NCBI GenBank assembly: GCA_037349315.1
Contig: JBAIAC010000007.1
Coordinates: 2,852,001-2,916,000 of the forward strand
Length of the DNA stretch: 64,000 nt
Origin: Chelydra serpentina
Lineage: Eukaryota > Chordata > Testudines > Chelydridae
Direction: 5' to 3'
Under the pieces are notes generated by a model, which was not told the DNA's origin, ran no database searches, and was given only the letters and a program-made list of their open reading frames with translations. This document shows, one piece after another, positions 41,833 through 52,999 of this stretch. The number at the start of each line of letters is the position of its first letter. The first letter of the stretch is position 1. A program made the position numbers and the translations under genes.

Positions 41833-42471
41833 TCTCTCTCATGGCCTCATCCTGGGTTACTGAAGCAAAGCCAGGTTTGCAATTGACTTCAGTGGGCATA
41901 GTGTCAGGCCAGAAAAAGCTTAGGAGCTCAAGATTATACTAAACATGTGGCTGGCATAAAACCAAGCAGATTATCCAAACATCTCCTTATCGTCTTTGCA
42001 AGGGAGGGAATCTTATTGCTTTACATTTAATTTCTACTGTATCATTCTAAAATCATCGAATCTAAAGGATTTGATATTGGTGACAGATTGGCATCATCCA
42101 ATTCATGAGAAAATTGCTTTGTGATCGATGCTCGTTGACTTGTATGACTTTTTAGGACATAGGAAAAATCCTAAAATGATTCAATACCAAAAATAGCTTT
42201 AGAAAAGCACACATTTTGGGGCCCGTTTTTATAATTACAATGTGACATTTAGAGAGCTATGGAAAAGCAGCTCTTACCGTAGGAAGAAACTTGATCTAAT
42301 CTGGATCCTGTTGACTTGCTAATAGTATTACTTGAGTACAGTTTGGTATGGGTTAGCCAATAGCCACTAATAACTGCTCGCTGTCGGCTTTAACAACTTT
42401 AATTTTGAATAGTGTGTCCAAACATGGGTCTTTGCATTGTGTCTTTAAATCATTTGTTCTTCTAAATGCAG
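41833..42471. other. unassigned non-coding stretch
   Basis: A CTCTCTCTCTCTC run lies at about 41827-41839. The rest is AT-rich with no supported gene or bounded element. Confidence 0.4.
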
Positions 42472-42605
42472 CAAAGAAGCTCAAAAAAGAATGTGAAAGA
42501 ATTGCCAGAAAGTTTTATATATATGTAATTGCAGTTGTGGTTATTGTGGTTTCGTTTGGGTGGATCAGAAAAAAAAAATCACGTCTTCCTTCCTCGGGGA
42601 TGTAA
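42472..42605 (+). CDS. candidate last exon with a membrane segment
   Basis: CATTTGTTCTTCTAAATGCAG is an acceptable acceptor. The following frame reads KKLKKECERIARK, then a hydrophobic run FYIYVIAVVVIVVSFGWI, then RKKKSRLPSSGM and a stop. AATAAA occurs about 10 bases later. A single-pass segment with a basic tail is protein-like, but such hydrophobic runs also arise by chance from GTTGTGGTT-type DNA. I recognise no family. Confidence 0.2.
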
Positions 42606-43004
42606 GAAAATAAAAAGGAAAAACTCCTTGCCATCATGTCAGTTTCTTTTTATCAGTAATGGACTGAAGTGTCGAGCTTAGCGGGTTGTCTAGTCTAAGG
42701 AAATTGACAGTGTGGTAGCTCCATGAGTGTAGTTCTGTCAGTGCAAACCCCTTCTGAGCATTGGGTTAATTGGTGCTGATGCAAGCCCCTTCTTACTCTG
42801 GTGCTGCACATCTACCCGGAGGGTCTGCATTGCATGCAAAAGAAATCCCAATTTAGTCCCTACTCCAGCAAAGCAGTTAAGCACATGCTTGACTTTAAGC
42901 ACATAAGCAGTCCAGCGGGACAATGCACATGCTTAGGATCAATGCAAGATAAGTGCTTTGCGGCTGCCAAGTCTCTGCAAACCAGAAATACAGAAGGGGG
43001 ACTA

Positions 43005-43062
43005 AAAAGAACAGGAGTACTTGTGGCACCTTCGAGACTAACAAATTTATTTCAGCATAAGC
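43005..43062 (-). mobile_element. Penelope-like element 3' tip
   Basis: AGTACTTGTGGCACCTTCGA, GACTAACAAATTTATTTCAG and CATAAGCT match the first 60 bases of the Penelope 3' end at 62800-62860. It is cut short, and a MITE lies immediately next to it. Confidence 0.7.
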
Positions 43063-43070
43063 TGAATAGT

Positions 43071-43358
43071 CAGGGCCGGCTCCAGGCACCAGCTTGCCAA
43101 GCTGGTGCTTGGGGCGGCAGGTGAGAAGGGGGCGGCAGTCCGAGTCCCGCGGCGGCAATTCGGCGGCAGGTCCGCTTTTCCTGCCGCCGAATTGCCGCCG
43201 CGGGACTCGGACTGCCGCCCCAGTCTCGCCTGCCGCGGCAGCAAAGGGGCGGCAGGTCCGCCGCTGTCCCCTTGCCGCTCCGGAATGGGACTGCCTGCGT
43301 CAGGGGCGGGGCACTGCCACCCCTGCTTGGGGCGGCAGAATTGTAAGAGCCGCCCCTG
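43071..43358. mobile_element. hAT-type MITE with 41-bp perfect palindrome
   Basis: The termini are CAGGGCCGGCTCC and GAGCCGCCCCTG. The duplication TGAATAGT is perfect (43063-43070 and 43359-43366). Inside, 43129-43169 and 43181-43221 are exact inverted copies of each other (41 bases each) around an 11-base loop. A smaller CACCAGCTT/AAGCTGGTG hairpin lies near the left end. CpG-rich and non-coding. The short frames on both strands mirror each other because of the palindrome. Confidence 0.95.
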
Positions 43359-43366
43359 TGAATAGT

Positions 43367-44425
43367 TATAATAGTTATAAGCCAGTGCTCTGGCTGTATC
43401 CGAAGACAAGGAGCCAGATTCTGCTCCCAGCAACGCTGGTATAAATCCAGCACAACTCTCCTAGCATCAGTGGAGAAACTCCAGATTTACACTGTGTGGT
43501 GTTTAGATGTTGCTTACAATTATTAGAACTGGGAGCACTGGCTGCTGGGAGTCTGTAAGGACAGGAAACAGGAAGGAGAGGGGAGGGAGTTGAGAGGCTG
43601 AGAGAGCTACAGAGGGTGCAGCAGCAACTTAGTAAAGAGGTTTCCCTTTTGGAATAAAGACCTGTTGACGTTTGTGAGTACCTTGCATGACTGATACAAC
43701 ACACTGGTGTAACTGGGGGCCTGAGAAGACTGGAGGATCAGTGAGAGTGGAGGGCCCAGCGAGCTCACTGCACCCTCCGGCGTCAGGCTGGGAGAGCAGA
43801 ATTTAACCTGAAGTTCCTTTCCCATGTCAGTTTTAGACGTAGTAAAACACTGCTGGGGCCTCAGTGATATGAGTCCGGTTGGGGCTGAGATGGGCGTGAA
43901 TCTGGCCATCAGTTAGGTCCAAATGTTGCCACCTTGAGTGGCAAGCAGTAAAGCACTGTCGAAATCAGTGAAGTAAGACCCTGCTCCCTGAAAGCGGAGA
44001 CGGCCTAATCTGGCCCTTGGGAAATATCTAGGCATCCCACCCAGTGCAGGAAAGGTTAATATTTGAGTCATATTCACAAGCTTTTCAACTTCAGATCCTT
44101 CCACGAGAAAAGCCTACAAATATTTGGTGTAGACATTTTGTGAAAGACGACATACCGCACAAAGCGACAGCAATGAGTAGGGCTCATCAGCCCAGACAAA
44201 AACTTTTCACTGGAGCTTTTTTTGGATCGGGTCATGTGATTCTCTGGTTTTTCAGTCTCTATTAATAGACATTTTTTTCTGGTTCATCCTTACCCCTAGT
44301 CCAAAAACTGCACACTTCATCAACTATTTTGGTTTACCACACGCCTTGGCACTTGGTATTTTTCCTAGGATGTGAAAACAAAACTCCAGCTTGGCTGTTG
44401 GTGGCCATTATGCGAGACACAGATC
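43367..44425. other. unassigned non-coding stretch
   Basis: No gene, RNA or bounded mobile element could be supported. Short purine-rich tracts near 43560-43620 give spurious frames. Confidence 0.4.
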
Positions 44426-44433
44426 GTCTAGTT

Positions 44434-44841
44434 CAGGGGTCTCAAACACGCAACCCGCGGGCCGCGAGCTCTTCCCTGCGGCCCGCTGGGCTCCCCGTGC
44501 CCCCCGCCTTTTTTATTCCTTTTTTTTTTACCCCCAGGCAGTTCCCGCCGCCAGACAGTTGTTCTGGCAGCGGGAACTGCCTGGGGGTAAAAAAAAAAGG
44601 GGGGACGGGGGGGCACAGGGAGCCCGGCAGGCCGCATGGGAAGAGTGTCGTGGTTTCTGGGAGGGAGGGGGAGGAGCGGGACGCCGCGCACACAGGGGAG
44701 GAGGCAGAGAAGGGGCGGGGACTAATGGAAGGGGTGGAGTGGGGGCGGGGCCGGGGGCGGGGCGGGGTCAGTGATGCGGCCCTCGGGCCAATGCACTAGT
44801 CCTCATGCGGCCCTCGTGGTAATTTGAGTTTGAGACCCCTG
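44434..44841. mobile_element. hAT-type MITE with 36-bp central palindrome
   Basis: The termini are CAGGGGTCTCAAACACG and GTTTGAGACCCCTG, as in 8832-9143. The flanks are GTCTAGTT (44426-44433) and CTCTAGGT (44842-44849), 6 of 8. The ends carry GCGGGCCGCGAG and GCGGCCCTCG. In the middle, 44520-44555 and 44563-44598 are inverted copies with one mismatch and a 7-base loop. The outer bases of the arms are T10 and A10 runs. Non-coding. Confidence 0.9.
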
Positions 44842-44849
44842 CTCTAGGT

Positions 44850-47800
44850 CAATTCTCAGGGCTGCGAAGTGTTGCGAGCTACCCCTTGTTGTCATCGGGC
44901 TGCTCTGTTAGGTAGACAACTTGAAAAAAATAAAGAGAGCCCGCATTCATTTAAAGGAACCGTTCACTGCCACTCACAGAGAGCTGGAGACGCTGATGGG
45001 GCAACAGGTTCCAAAGTCAAGTTGGTTGTCGGTTACTCCCCTAGCGCCGTTGGGCTTGAATGGACAGATGAGGCTGAAAGAAGCTGGTGTTTGTGTAACC
45101 TGCGTATTTAGGGCCCACGTATTTAGGGCCCACGTCTTGGTGGGTGCGATTTCTGCCCACGTTTTTGCCCCCACAATCTAACTGTGGGCACTGATTTGGG
45201 TTGCTGTGCTTCTAACTGCCCAGCGGACGGCCCGGATCAGGGACGGACGGGAGAGAGGCACAAGCCCCCAGATTCATTTCAGGGTGTGGGGAGGAGAAGT
45301 GCGGGCACGATGGTTGCTCTGCAAACTTGTGCCTGCAGAAAGAGAAGCCGAACCTTAGCCAGCCTGGAGGTGAATTGCCACAGCAGCAGTTCCAGGCACA
45401 GGGGACAGTGTGGGTGGCGTAAACTAGGATAGCCAGCTCTCTGCCACCTATTTCCTGCACTTACATGGCATAGGGGGTGGGCTGGGGGTCAGACCCCTTT
45501 CATTCCGGTGATCCCTGGGGACCCTTCCTGCTAGTGGAACCGGGAGACGTGCTTGGGTTGCTCGAAGCTGCTCTAGTGGACCTAAGACTGAGGGGTCAGA
45601 AATGGGGCTCAGTGACCCCCTGCCTCACTTGCCTCTTCTCCCCCCCCCCCACCCTGTGCAGGGCCTAGCTCAGATGGACGCAGACATCCAGACCCATTGG
45701 GGGCTCGTATCCTCTGTGGGGAGGGGAGACGTGTCACACACACCGGCCACCCCCTTTGAAAGGGCACAGCACACACGTCACCCGGCACGGAGCCGGTGTG
45801 GAGGAGGAGCCAGGGGAACGGAGTGTGGCTACAGCTCTCCCATCACCTCACCCCCGCCCCCCGGCCCTATGGGATCCTGTGGTCACTTAGCACCAGAGCC
45901 AGCCCTGGATGTGTGGAGCACAAGGCATCGGAGGGGGCCCAACCCTGTTTCCCTTTGAGCACCACCCCCCCCCCCCCAGGCCTGCCTCTGATCTGGCCCC
46001 AAATGCTTTTATGGATCGTGAATAAACTGATAATAAATCGCAACGCCCAGACTCACTCACGCTGTCGGAAAACGACTCCGCTCAGCCGCGCGGGTGACAT
46101 CACCGTAAATTTAAGCAACAGGAAAATAAAGCCAGGATTACCTGTGTATTTTAGCAGTAGCCAAAGCCCCGGCCTCCTCATTAAAAAAATAAATCCCAGC
46201 CACTTTAAACCCTTTCATTTCTGACCTTACTTCATGTTTGTTAGACAAGCTAGTTCAAGGTGGGAGGAAACTTTGAAATGAGAACAGAAAGCCCTTTCAG
46301 ATCCGGGCACATTAAATTGGGCCTCTTAAAGCTGTTACTGACAAGCAGCGTGTGGTTTTCTAGTGTGTGCTGACGTAAACGAAGAGCTTGGCAAAACTTC
46401 CGCTTCTCTGTGACCTTTGACGGCTAGCTTTCAAGATAGGTGCAGAGTACACACAGTGAGGAGTGGAGGGAACTCCCTGGGATTCCTTGCCTGGCTTTTG
46501 CTTTCTCTTCTGGTCCTGTGATAAGACCCTTTATTGAGCCAAGTGGCCAGTTTGCCTTCCCTTTCCCTTACCTCCAATCTATAGGGAGATTATGAATGAT
46601 TTCCCCAAATATTGACCTTTAATCGCTCTGGGAAGGCACAGTGTTGAGCTAGGGCTGATGGCCTCTATCCCGTTATACAAACGTTTCCATGCCAGCGTGG
46701 CACAGCATCCACAAAAGAATGAGGCATCCCCCTTAGGCGTGGAACGCCTGCCTGGGCTGGTCCATATTCACTCCTCAATCAAACCCCTCCAGGTGACATA
46801 TTTCTATTGTATTGTCTACGAGTCGCTAGTCACGTATGGAGCAGGTTGTTATGGAGAGCAGAAAGGTGATGTAATGTTACCTCAGCCCCTCTCCACAGGT
46901 CCTGTGTCAAACATAACTAGTCTAGGCCCTGAGGCTTTGGTCCAATGTACTGTGAAAGTGTAACCAGCCATTGGCTCGCCATTCTATTGCAAATCAATGA
47001 CCAAGACCAAACGGGCAGAATTCGGACCCCATTGTTTTGAAGGCCCTGAATGCGCAGACCTCATTTTTTTAAAGCGACCTACAGCGAGAGAAGGCGCTGT
47101 TTTAAATTATAGCTTTGTTAAGCTTTTTCAGACACATCAAATCACTAGTACAGGCTAAGTTTAGCCTTTTGCCTAAAAGCCAGAGACTAAAACCCCAGCC
47201 AGCTGAGTAATACTGGCTTGGCTGTCTAATCAGATATAAAACACCCAAAGATACAACAAATAAATAGACATGGTTTGTACTCTTCCAGCTGGGCTTAACA
47301 CCTTTACAAATAGATTTCTTTGATACTTAAGAAATAATAGAGTGGCTTTCATTTTGCTAAGACCTTACTTATATCAACATATCTGTTCAAGTACTACACT
47401 TCCTTTTATGAAACTCTGGAATTCTTTCATGTTGAAAAGGCCTTTTTCAGCCAAGTCCTCAGTTGCGCTGGCATTCTGATGTCTTGAGCGCAAAACTGGC
47501 TAACCACAGCCTCAGAATTCCCCAAGGAAATAATGAAAATTCCTGAAGTCCTTGGCAAGGAAACAGTTGAAACTTTAAATTGAGTTAATCACTTTAGCTA
47601 AAATGTTTGCAATAAAATAAATATTGGGTGGAGGGGAAGAGGGGAAATCCCCTTCAGTGGTTAGCGTAAAGGAAGAAGACAAAAGATCTTCAAAAGTAAA
47701 GCTTGCTATTCTGTATTACAATATTCCTTTCTGGCATCACTGCAAATTGACACAAGTGGAAGTGCTCCATTGAGCTGTCTGGTACATCGCAGCGAAAGCA

Positions 47801-48200
47801 TAATGCCTGACCTCACACTCAACATTAAAAGGTTACTCTGATCCAAAAACCTGCCTTGAGTTATGCATGCACAACTTCCATTGACTTCAGTGGGAGAAGC
47901 TGGTAGATAGCCGAAAGCAGAAACTGGTATGAAAATTCTGATAGGTCAAGATGACTTCATTGACCTTATTTTATAAAAATAATAGCTATGACTCACCCTG
48001 TGTGCTTTTTAAATAGTAGCTGGTCAAATGCATTCATTGTGTCAAAAATACAAGGAATTTGGGCTTCTTTTAATGAGCAAACAGACAATTGTCTAAAAGC
48101 TTCTTCAATTGACAAATAGTTTAGACAAATAATTTCCAGACTATGGGTCGTTTGCGTTGACTCTTCGCTATTTGCCACTCACAGAGTTGAGGTAGGATTA
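44850..48200. other. long unassigned stretch with C runs
   Basis: No supported gene in 3.3 kb. A short CCCACGTATTTAGGG direct repeat lies at 45113-45135. C runs lie at about 45640-45650 and 45966-45979. From 45590 to 45960 the DNA is GC-rich and repeat-like. From 46110 to 48200 it is AT-rich and repeat-poor and could hold conserved non-coding DNA. Confidence 0.4.
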
Positions 48201-48204
48201 AGTA

Positions 48205-48365
48205 TGCCTAGACCATCCCTGACAGGTGTTTGTCTCACCTGTTCTTTAAAACCACCAAGGATGGGAATTCCTCATTCTCCTAAGGTAATCTGCTCCAGTG
48301 TTTAGCGATCCATATAGTTAAAAAGGATTTCCTGATACCCAACCTTAAGCAGATTCCTTCTTGTC
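48205..48365 (-). mobile_element. old CR1 LINE fragment
   Basis: GACCATCCCTGACAGGTG, TTTGTCTCACCTGTTCTT, GCTCCAGTGTTTAG and GATTTCCTGATACCCAACCT parallel the inverted C-terminal part of CR1 (compare 49600-49680) with much divergence. Confidence 0.7.
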
Positions 48366-49094
48366 CTTCGGTGGATGATTAGCCACAATATAAATGTTAA
48401 ATCAAAAAAATAGTCAAGTTATAAGCCACTGAGAAAAGGCAATTGGAATGGAAAGGCTGACAAACCCTATCTTTGTGCGGATTGATGCCATCATCATCAT
48501 CATAATCTATGCAAACAATCTGACAGATGATCTATTTGTCAAGGGATCATTCTCTCCTGACCTCACCCCATTCAATGGGAAATTGTCTCTGTTGAACCCT
48601 GATATTTCCTCTATTATTCTGGGAGGTACACATCTGTTTATTGCAATCAGCTACTTGAAAGCCAAGCATTTAAAGTGAAACACGTTTGTGCCCCAGTCTC
48701 TGCCTTGCCCCTGCAGGAATCATAAACAATATTTGAAAAGTGAGAAGATTTTCCATTCATATACAAGTGTAGAAACCACAGCCCTGTATCTCTTTAAGGC
48801 AGCAGAGTGCCACTTCCTGTCCAAAAACGTTTGGTGATGAGCATTCATTTTACACCTCATCATCTCTTTCCTTAAGCCTTTATACTCGACGCTCTCAGGA
48901 TATGGGTTGCTGTAAATAATATTCAGCGGTAGCTATAAGTTCTTACATCAACACATGTACGCATATTATCCCCTTACCAACATAGCTGCAAATGAGGGCA
49001 GACAACTTATCCCATATCATCAGGTGTTGGGGTTAATGGCTGCCAAAGCCAACACCTCTCTCGAATCTCATCTGCTCCCCGATGCCTTTCCGCA
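48366..49094. other. unassigned stretch
   Basis: A CATCATCATCATAAT run lies near 48490. No gene or clear repeat was found. Confidence 0.4.
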
Positions 49095-49395
49095 GGACAC
49101 CGTTAGCCCGTGAAACTCATTGCCACAGGATACGAGCACAGTATGGTTCAGTTACAATAATAAATGTTAAAAGACCATGAGTTTTGAAAGGGACATAAAT
49201 CTTCCTCTTTCGGGGCACAAGTCAACCTCTTACTATTGGGGTTTAGGAGGAAACATCCCCCAGAGACAGGCTGTCCCATAATTGCCTTCTGCAGGGTTCT
49301 TACATCTTCCTCTAAAGCAGTGGGTACCAGTCACTGTCAGACTCAGGATACTGGGCTAGGTGGACTATGTCTGGCAACTCCTATTTTCCTTGCTG
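49095..49395 (+). mobile_element. old CR1 LINE 3' end
   Basis: GTGAAACTCATTGCCACAGG, GTTAAAAGACCATGAG, GAGACAGGCTGTCCCATAAT and GTCACTGTCAGACTCAGGAT, then GGGCTAGGTGGAC, match in order the distal end of an old CR1 subfamily. Confidence 0.65.
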
Positions 49396-49453
49396 TCACT
49401 CCTTTAATAAAAAGTCCGTGATGTGCAGGTAGAGAGTTTAATCAACTAGCCTG

Positions 49454-49892
49454 TCATAGAATCATAGAATCTCGGGATTGGAAGGGACCTCAGGAGGTCA
49501 TCTAGTCCAACCCCCTGCTCAAAGCAGGACCAACCCCAACTAAATCATCCCAGCCAGGGCTTTGTCAAGCCTGACCTTAGAAACCTCTAAGGAAGGAGAT
49601 TCCACCACCTCCCTAGGTAACCCATTCCAGTGCTTCACCACCCTACTAGTGAAAAAGTTTTTCCTAATGTCCAACCTAAACCTCCCCCTCTGGAACTTGA
49701 GACCATTACTCCTTGTTCTGTCATCTTCTACCACTGAGAACAATCTAGATCCAGCCTCTTTGGAACCCCCTTTCGGGTAGTTGAAAGCAGCTATCAAATC
49801 CCCCCTCATTCTTCTCTTCTGAAGGCTAAACAATCCCAGTTCCCTCAGCCTCTCCTCATAAGTCATGTGCTCCAGCCCCCTAATCATTTTTG
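49454..49892 (-). mobile_element. young CR1 LINE 3' end
   Basis: The inverted tail CATAGAATCATAGAATCTC opens it, followed by the complement of the polymerase C-terminus. On the minus strand the frame 49887-49540 runs from [18 protein letters not shown] through [18 protein letters not shown] to [12 protein letters not shown], with a stop in the canonical place. It is 5'-truncated at about 440 bases and well preserved. Confidence 0.95.
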
Positions 49893-49940
49893 TTGTCAGT
49901 ATGTCTCATGTCATGATGAGTCATAGTTAGGGCTTTCATC

Positions 49941-50128
49941 GGGGGGGAGAGCTCAGTGGTTTGAGCATTGGCCTGCTAAACCAGGGGTTGTGAGTTCAAT
50001 CCTTGAGGGGGCCATTTAGGGATCTGGGGCAAAAATCTGTCAGGGGACAGTACTTGGTCCTGCTAGTGAAGGCAGGGGACTGGGCTCGATGACCTTTCAA
50101 GGTCCTTCCAGTTCTATGATAGGCAGAT
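49941..50128 (+). mobile_element. turtle tRNA-derived Pol III SINE
   Basis: GAGAGCTCAGTGGTTTGAGC (A box) and GTTGTGAGTTCAATCC (B box) are followed by GGGGGCCATTTAGGGATC, CTGTCAGGGGACAGTACTTG and GGTCCTTCCAGTTCTATGA. It is the same subtype as 29694-29876. The young CR1 3' end lies only 50 bases upstream in the opposite orientation. Confidence 0.9.
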
Positions 50129-52250
50129 CTCAATTGTTTATTTATATATGGACCTCCGCCCACCTCACCCCGCCCCTCGCCTCCTGTTGACTGGCCCAGT
50201 ATGAGGTTGTTCAGGATAGGGGAAGCCTGCCTTGTGACTTTTTACACAACTTTGGAAAACTGGACCTGAGGCTCCTTTGTGCGCTCTGCGTTGTGTGTCA
50301 GTGCGTGTTCACCTCAGACCAGACCCACTCAGACAAACCACCAGGAACGAGGCTTTATTCTGTAAGGAACAGGATCACAGTCCAGCAGACTCCTCTCTGC
50401 TTGCCCGCTATGTGCTCCCAGTTCGGTCAGTGCTGAGCCCTCCTGCTGCGGGGGCAGATGGTACATCCTGGCAGGAACCAGGACGTTCTCCCAGCATGCC
50501 GCAGCTTGTAGTCCACAACTTGTAGTTCCCAGGGCTGCTGTGGAAGCCCACTTGACTTTGGGCTACACCTACATCCAAAAATATATTTCCCACACTCTAA
50601 GCATAACTAAGGTAAAGCATAGAGCTGGTTGGATAATGCCAGAGGTGATCTGCCAATATTTTCTTGGAGAACTTTGGTGAGTTTGCTCCGCTGTAGGATC
50701 ATGTTATTCGTGGTTCATGAGTATCAGAGTGACTGCTGGTTTACCTGTGAAAATGGCTACGAAGCTTGCAAGTTTCACAAGTTTTGACCATGAATGATTA
50801 TTGATCTGAAGGCTGGTTGAGGAGGTGTCATACTCACTGCTTAATATTTGCTCTTTTGCATGGATCATTGATTGTTCTCCTGATCAAAGAGTTCCAGTCG
50901 TTCTGTCAGAGAGCAGAAAAAAACAACATATGACAAGTGACACAATGCACCACAAATAAAATGCTCAGTTCACAACCAACTCAGAGACTGAAATTTGCTC
51001 ACCAGCTTTTGACACATGCTTATGAAAACTGCTTTAACGGAAATCAGGAACTGGCTTGTTAGCAATTCCTGGTCAAGAAAAAAGGGCTAAATTAGTTGGA
51101 TACTTTATTTGCAGTTAATACTTTGACCATCTCTAAGTAATCTCAATAAAACAGACAAGAAATGCAGGAGATACGTTTATTTTGTAAATTTCATCCTTAC
51201 CTACATTCCAACAGAAATTCCAATCTTCGGCTTAGACACACAAATCACATGCAAAACGTTGCAGCTTAGGGTTAGCAGCACACTGAGCTTCAGAACAATA
51301 GAACCCAATTCTACAACAGTTATTCATGCACAGCGGGAACAACCGGGCTATATGGATGAGTAAGGATGACATGCATAAGAACAGGCTGCAGAGTCAGCTG
51401 GGCCTGAAAGGCTAGAGACAAGCAAATGGGACGCATGTTCAAATTAACTCGTTTTGCCCAATTTTGAACAGCGTGAAAGTTCAACTCAAATTCACTATTA
51501 TTAGGTTTCATTCTACTTGGGAGAGACCTAAAAGAAAGGAAGCAGAGAGAAGGAAGAGGGAAAAACAGAGCAGAAAATTGACAAAGTGAAAAGCAAATAC
51601 AATGGAACTGGAGAAAGGAACAGAGTAACTCTAATGAGACTATCAATGGGGAATATACTGTACACCCAGTACACGGCGTTGGTGCCGGCCTCACTCTTTC
51701 GGAATCCATTGACTCCTAAGATATACAAAAGGCTTCCGATTAGCTAGAGAGTTTTTCAAATGGAATCTCTTTGTAAGGCGCATGGGAATAAAAGGTGTCC
51801 GAACACAAACTGTATTTGCAAATCCTGCTAGCCCAGAAGCATGGTTTGGAGAGATTCACAAATCTCAGGCTCTAAGAGGGTCACCATCTCTGCTTCATAA
51901 ATACACAGAGGGCAAGGTCATCACTTGTCCTATGCATCTGCATAAGGGGAGCAAGGGGGCATAAGGTGCCAGATGCCAAAATTCTTGCTGGGTGTCTTCT
52001 TTAGCCACTAGAAACTTGTAGATCCGAAGCAATAGATCCTACCAGCGCTCACCTTTTTCAGCCATTCCAGCAAATAATAGTACTATCTAAGGGCAAGATT
52101 CTGCACTTGTGTATGAACAGCTGAAGCATCAGGGGAAGCTACACTGCTCTATCCCACCAACGTCGGTCCACCATGGTTTGGAGGGACCATCTCGTGAGCA
52201 GAGACGATGGTGCAAATAATAAACTGAGACCACAAAAAACAATTTATTTT
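50129..52250. other. unassigned non-coding stretch
   Basis: CCCAGCATGCCGCAGCTTG then TAGTCC at 50489-50513 and TGTAGTTCCCAGGGC at 50521-50535 resemble ZNF143-type motif halves. No gene could be supported. The 129-codon minus-strand frame at 51320-51709 is unrecognised. Confidence 0.4.
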
Positions 52251-52254
52251 TTAT

Positions 52255-52765
52255 TCAGTCCATCTCAGCAGTGGATCACAAGGCATTTTACAAAGGAAGG
52301 TCACTATCTTCCTAATGGGACTGGAAATTGTGATTATATTATTTATGATACAGAACACCTATCTACTAGTAATTGGACTGAGACTTTCAACCAACACCAG
52401 ATTAGTCTATCAGATGGTAATACCTTTTGGTCCCTACTGACCTGGACTGGATTTGAACTTGCAATTTTACAGAGGAAAGTCTCCATAATCCAGAGGAAAT
52501 GTTGTCCAGTGGTCAGGGCACTAAACTGGGATTCCAGGAGCTATTCCCCACTCTGCCAGTAATTTTCTGTGTGATTGTGGAGCAAGACACTTCATCTTGC
52601 ATCTCTATGCCTGTTTTCCTTCCCACCCTTTGTCCTTCTTAGGTTGCAAGTTCTTAGGGGCAGGGGCAGGGGCAGTCTCTCTTGGAAGCATGTGTACGAC
52701 ACCTAACACAATGGGGCGCCGATCTCAGTTAGGTGCTGCTGTCATGCAAATAACAATCAGATCCT
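52255..52765 (+). repeat. SINE relics, including a MIR/CORE-type copy
   Basis: The main copy at 52500-52765 reads TGTCCAGTGGTCAGGGCAC, CTGTGTGATTGTGGAGC, AGGTTGCAAGTTCTTAGGGG and CACCTAACACAATGGGGC, the plus-strand order of the family seen at 14931-15215. The part at 52270-52330 (GATCACAAGGCATTTTAC) is a second, inverted and older scrap. Frames across this region are not genes. Confidence 0.7.
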
Positions 52766-52908
52766 TGATCCATCAAGTGTCCCACTGAATTTGTATGATT
52801 TTATAAAGGGAGGTTTCTGAGGTTTTAAGCCATATAGTACTGGAGTTTTTGTGGTCTGAATTTGCATATGTCCTTAGGTAACCTCTCACTCTGGTTTTTT
52901 CTTTCTAG

Positions 52909-52999
52909 GAATTCTCCTTTTGTCACGGGAACAAGACCAGTTTTGATATATTTTTAGAGAACATCCCGCACAGCACGTACAGCCGATATGTAGTACAAC
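52909..52999 (+). CDS. candidate internal exon, unknown gene
   Basis: The acceptor CTCTGGTTTTTTCTTTCTAG has a strong pyrimidine tract, and the donor AAC followed by gtaagtgg fits consensus closely. The 91 bases have one open frame, starting at codon position 1 and ending after one base. The other two frames have stops. The 30-residue translation opens EFSFCHGNKTSFDIF and closes LENIPHSTYSRYVVQ. It has one cysteine and an N-K-T sequon, so an extracellular segment is possible. I do not recognise the protein. No repeat overlaps it. Confidence 0.45.

Noticed and set aside
43129..43330. Possible CpG island or structural RNA gene
   Set aside because: It is the internal palindrome of a bounded MITE. 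RNA function is not supported by anything else in the sequence.
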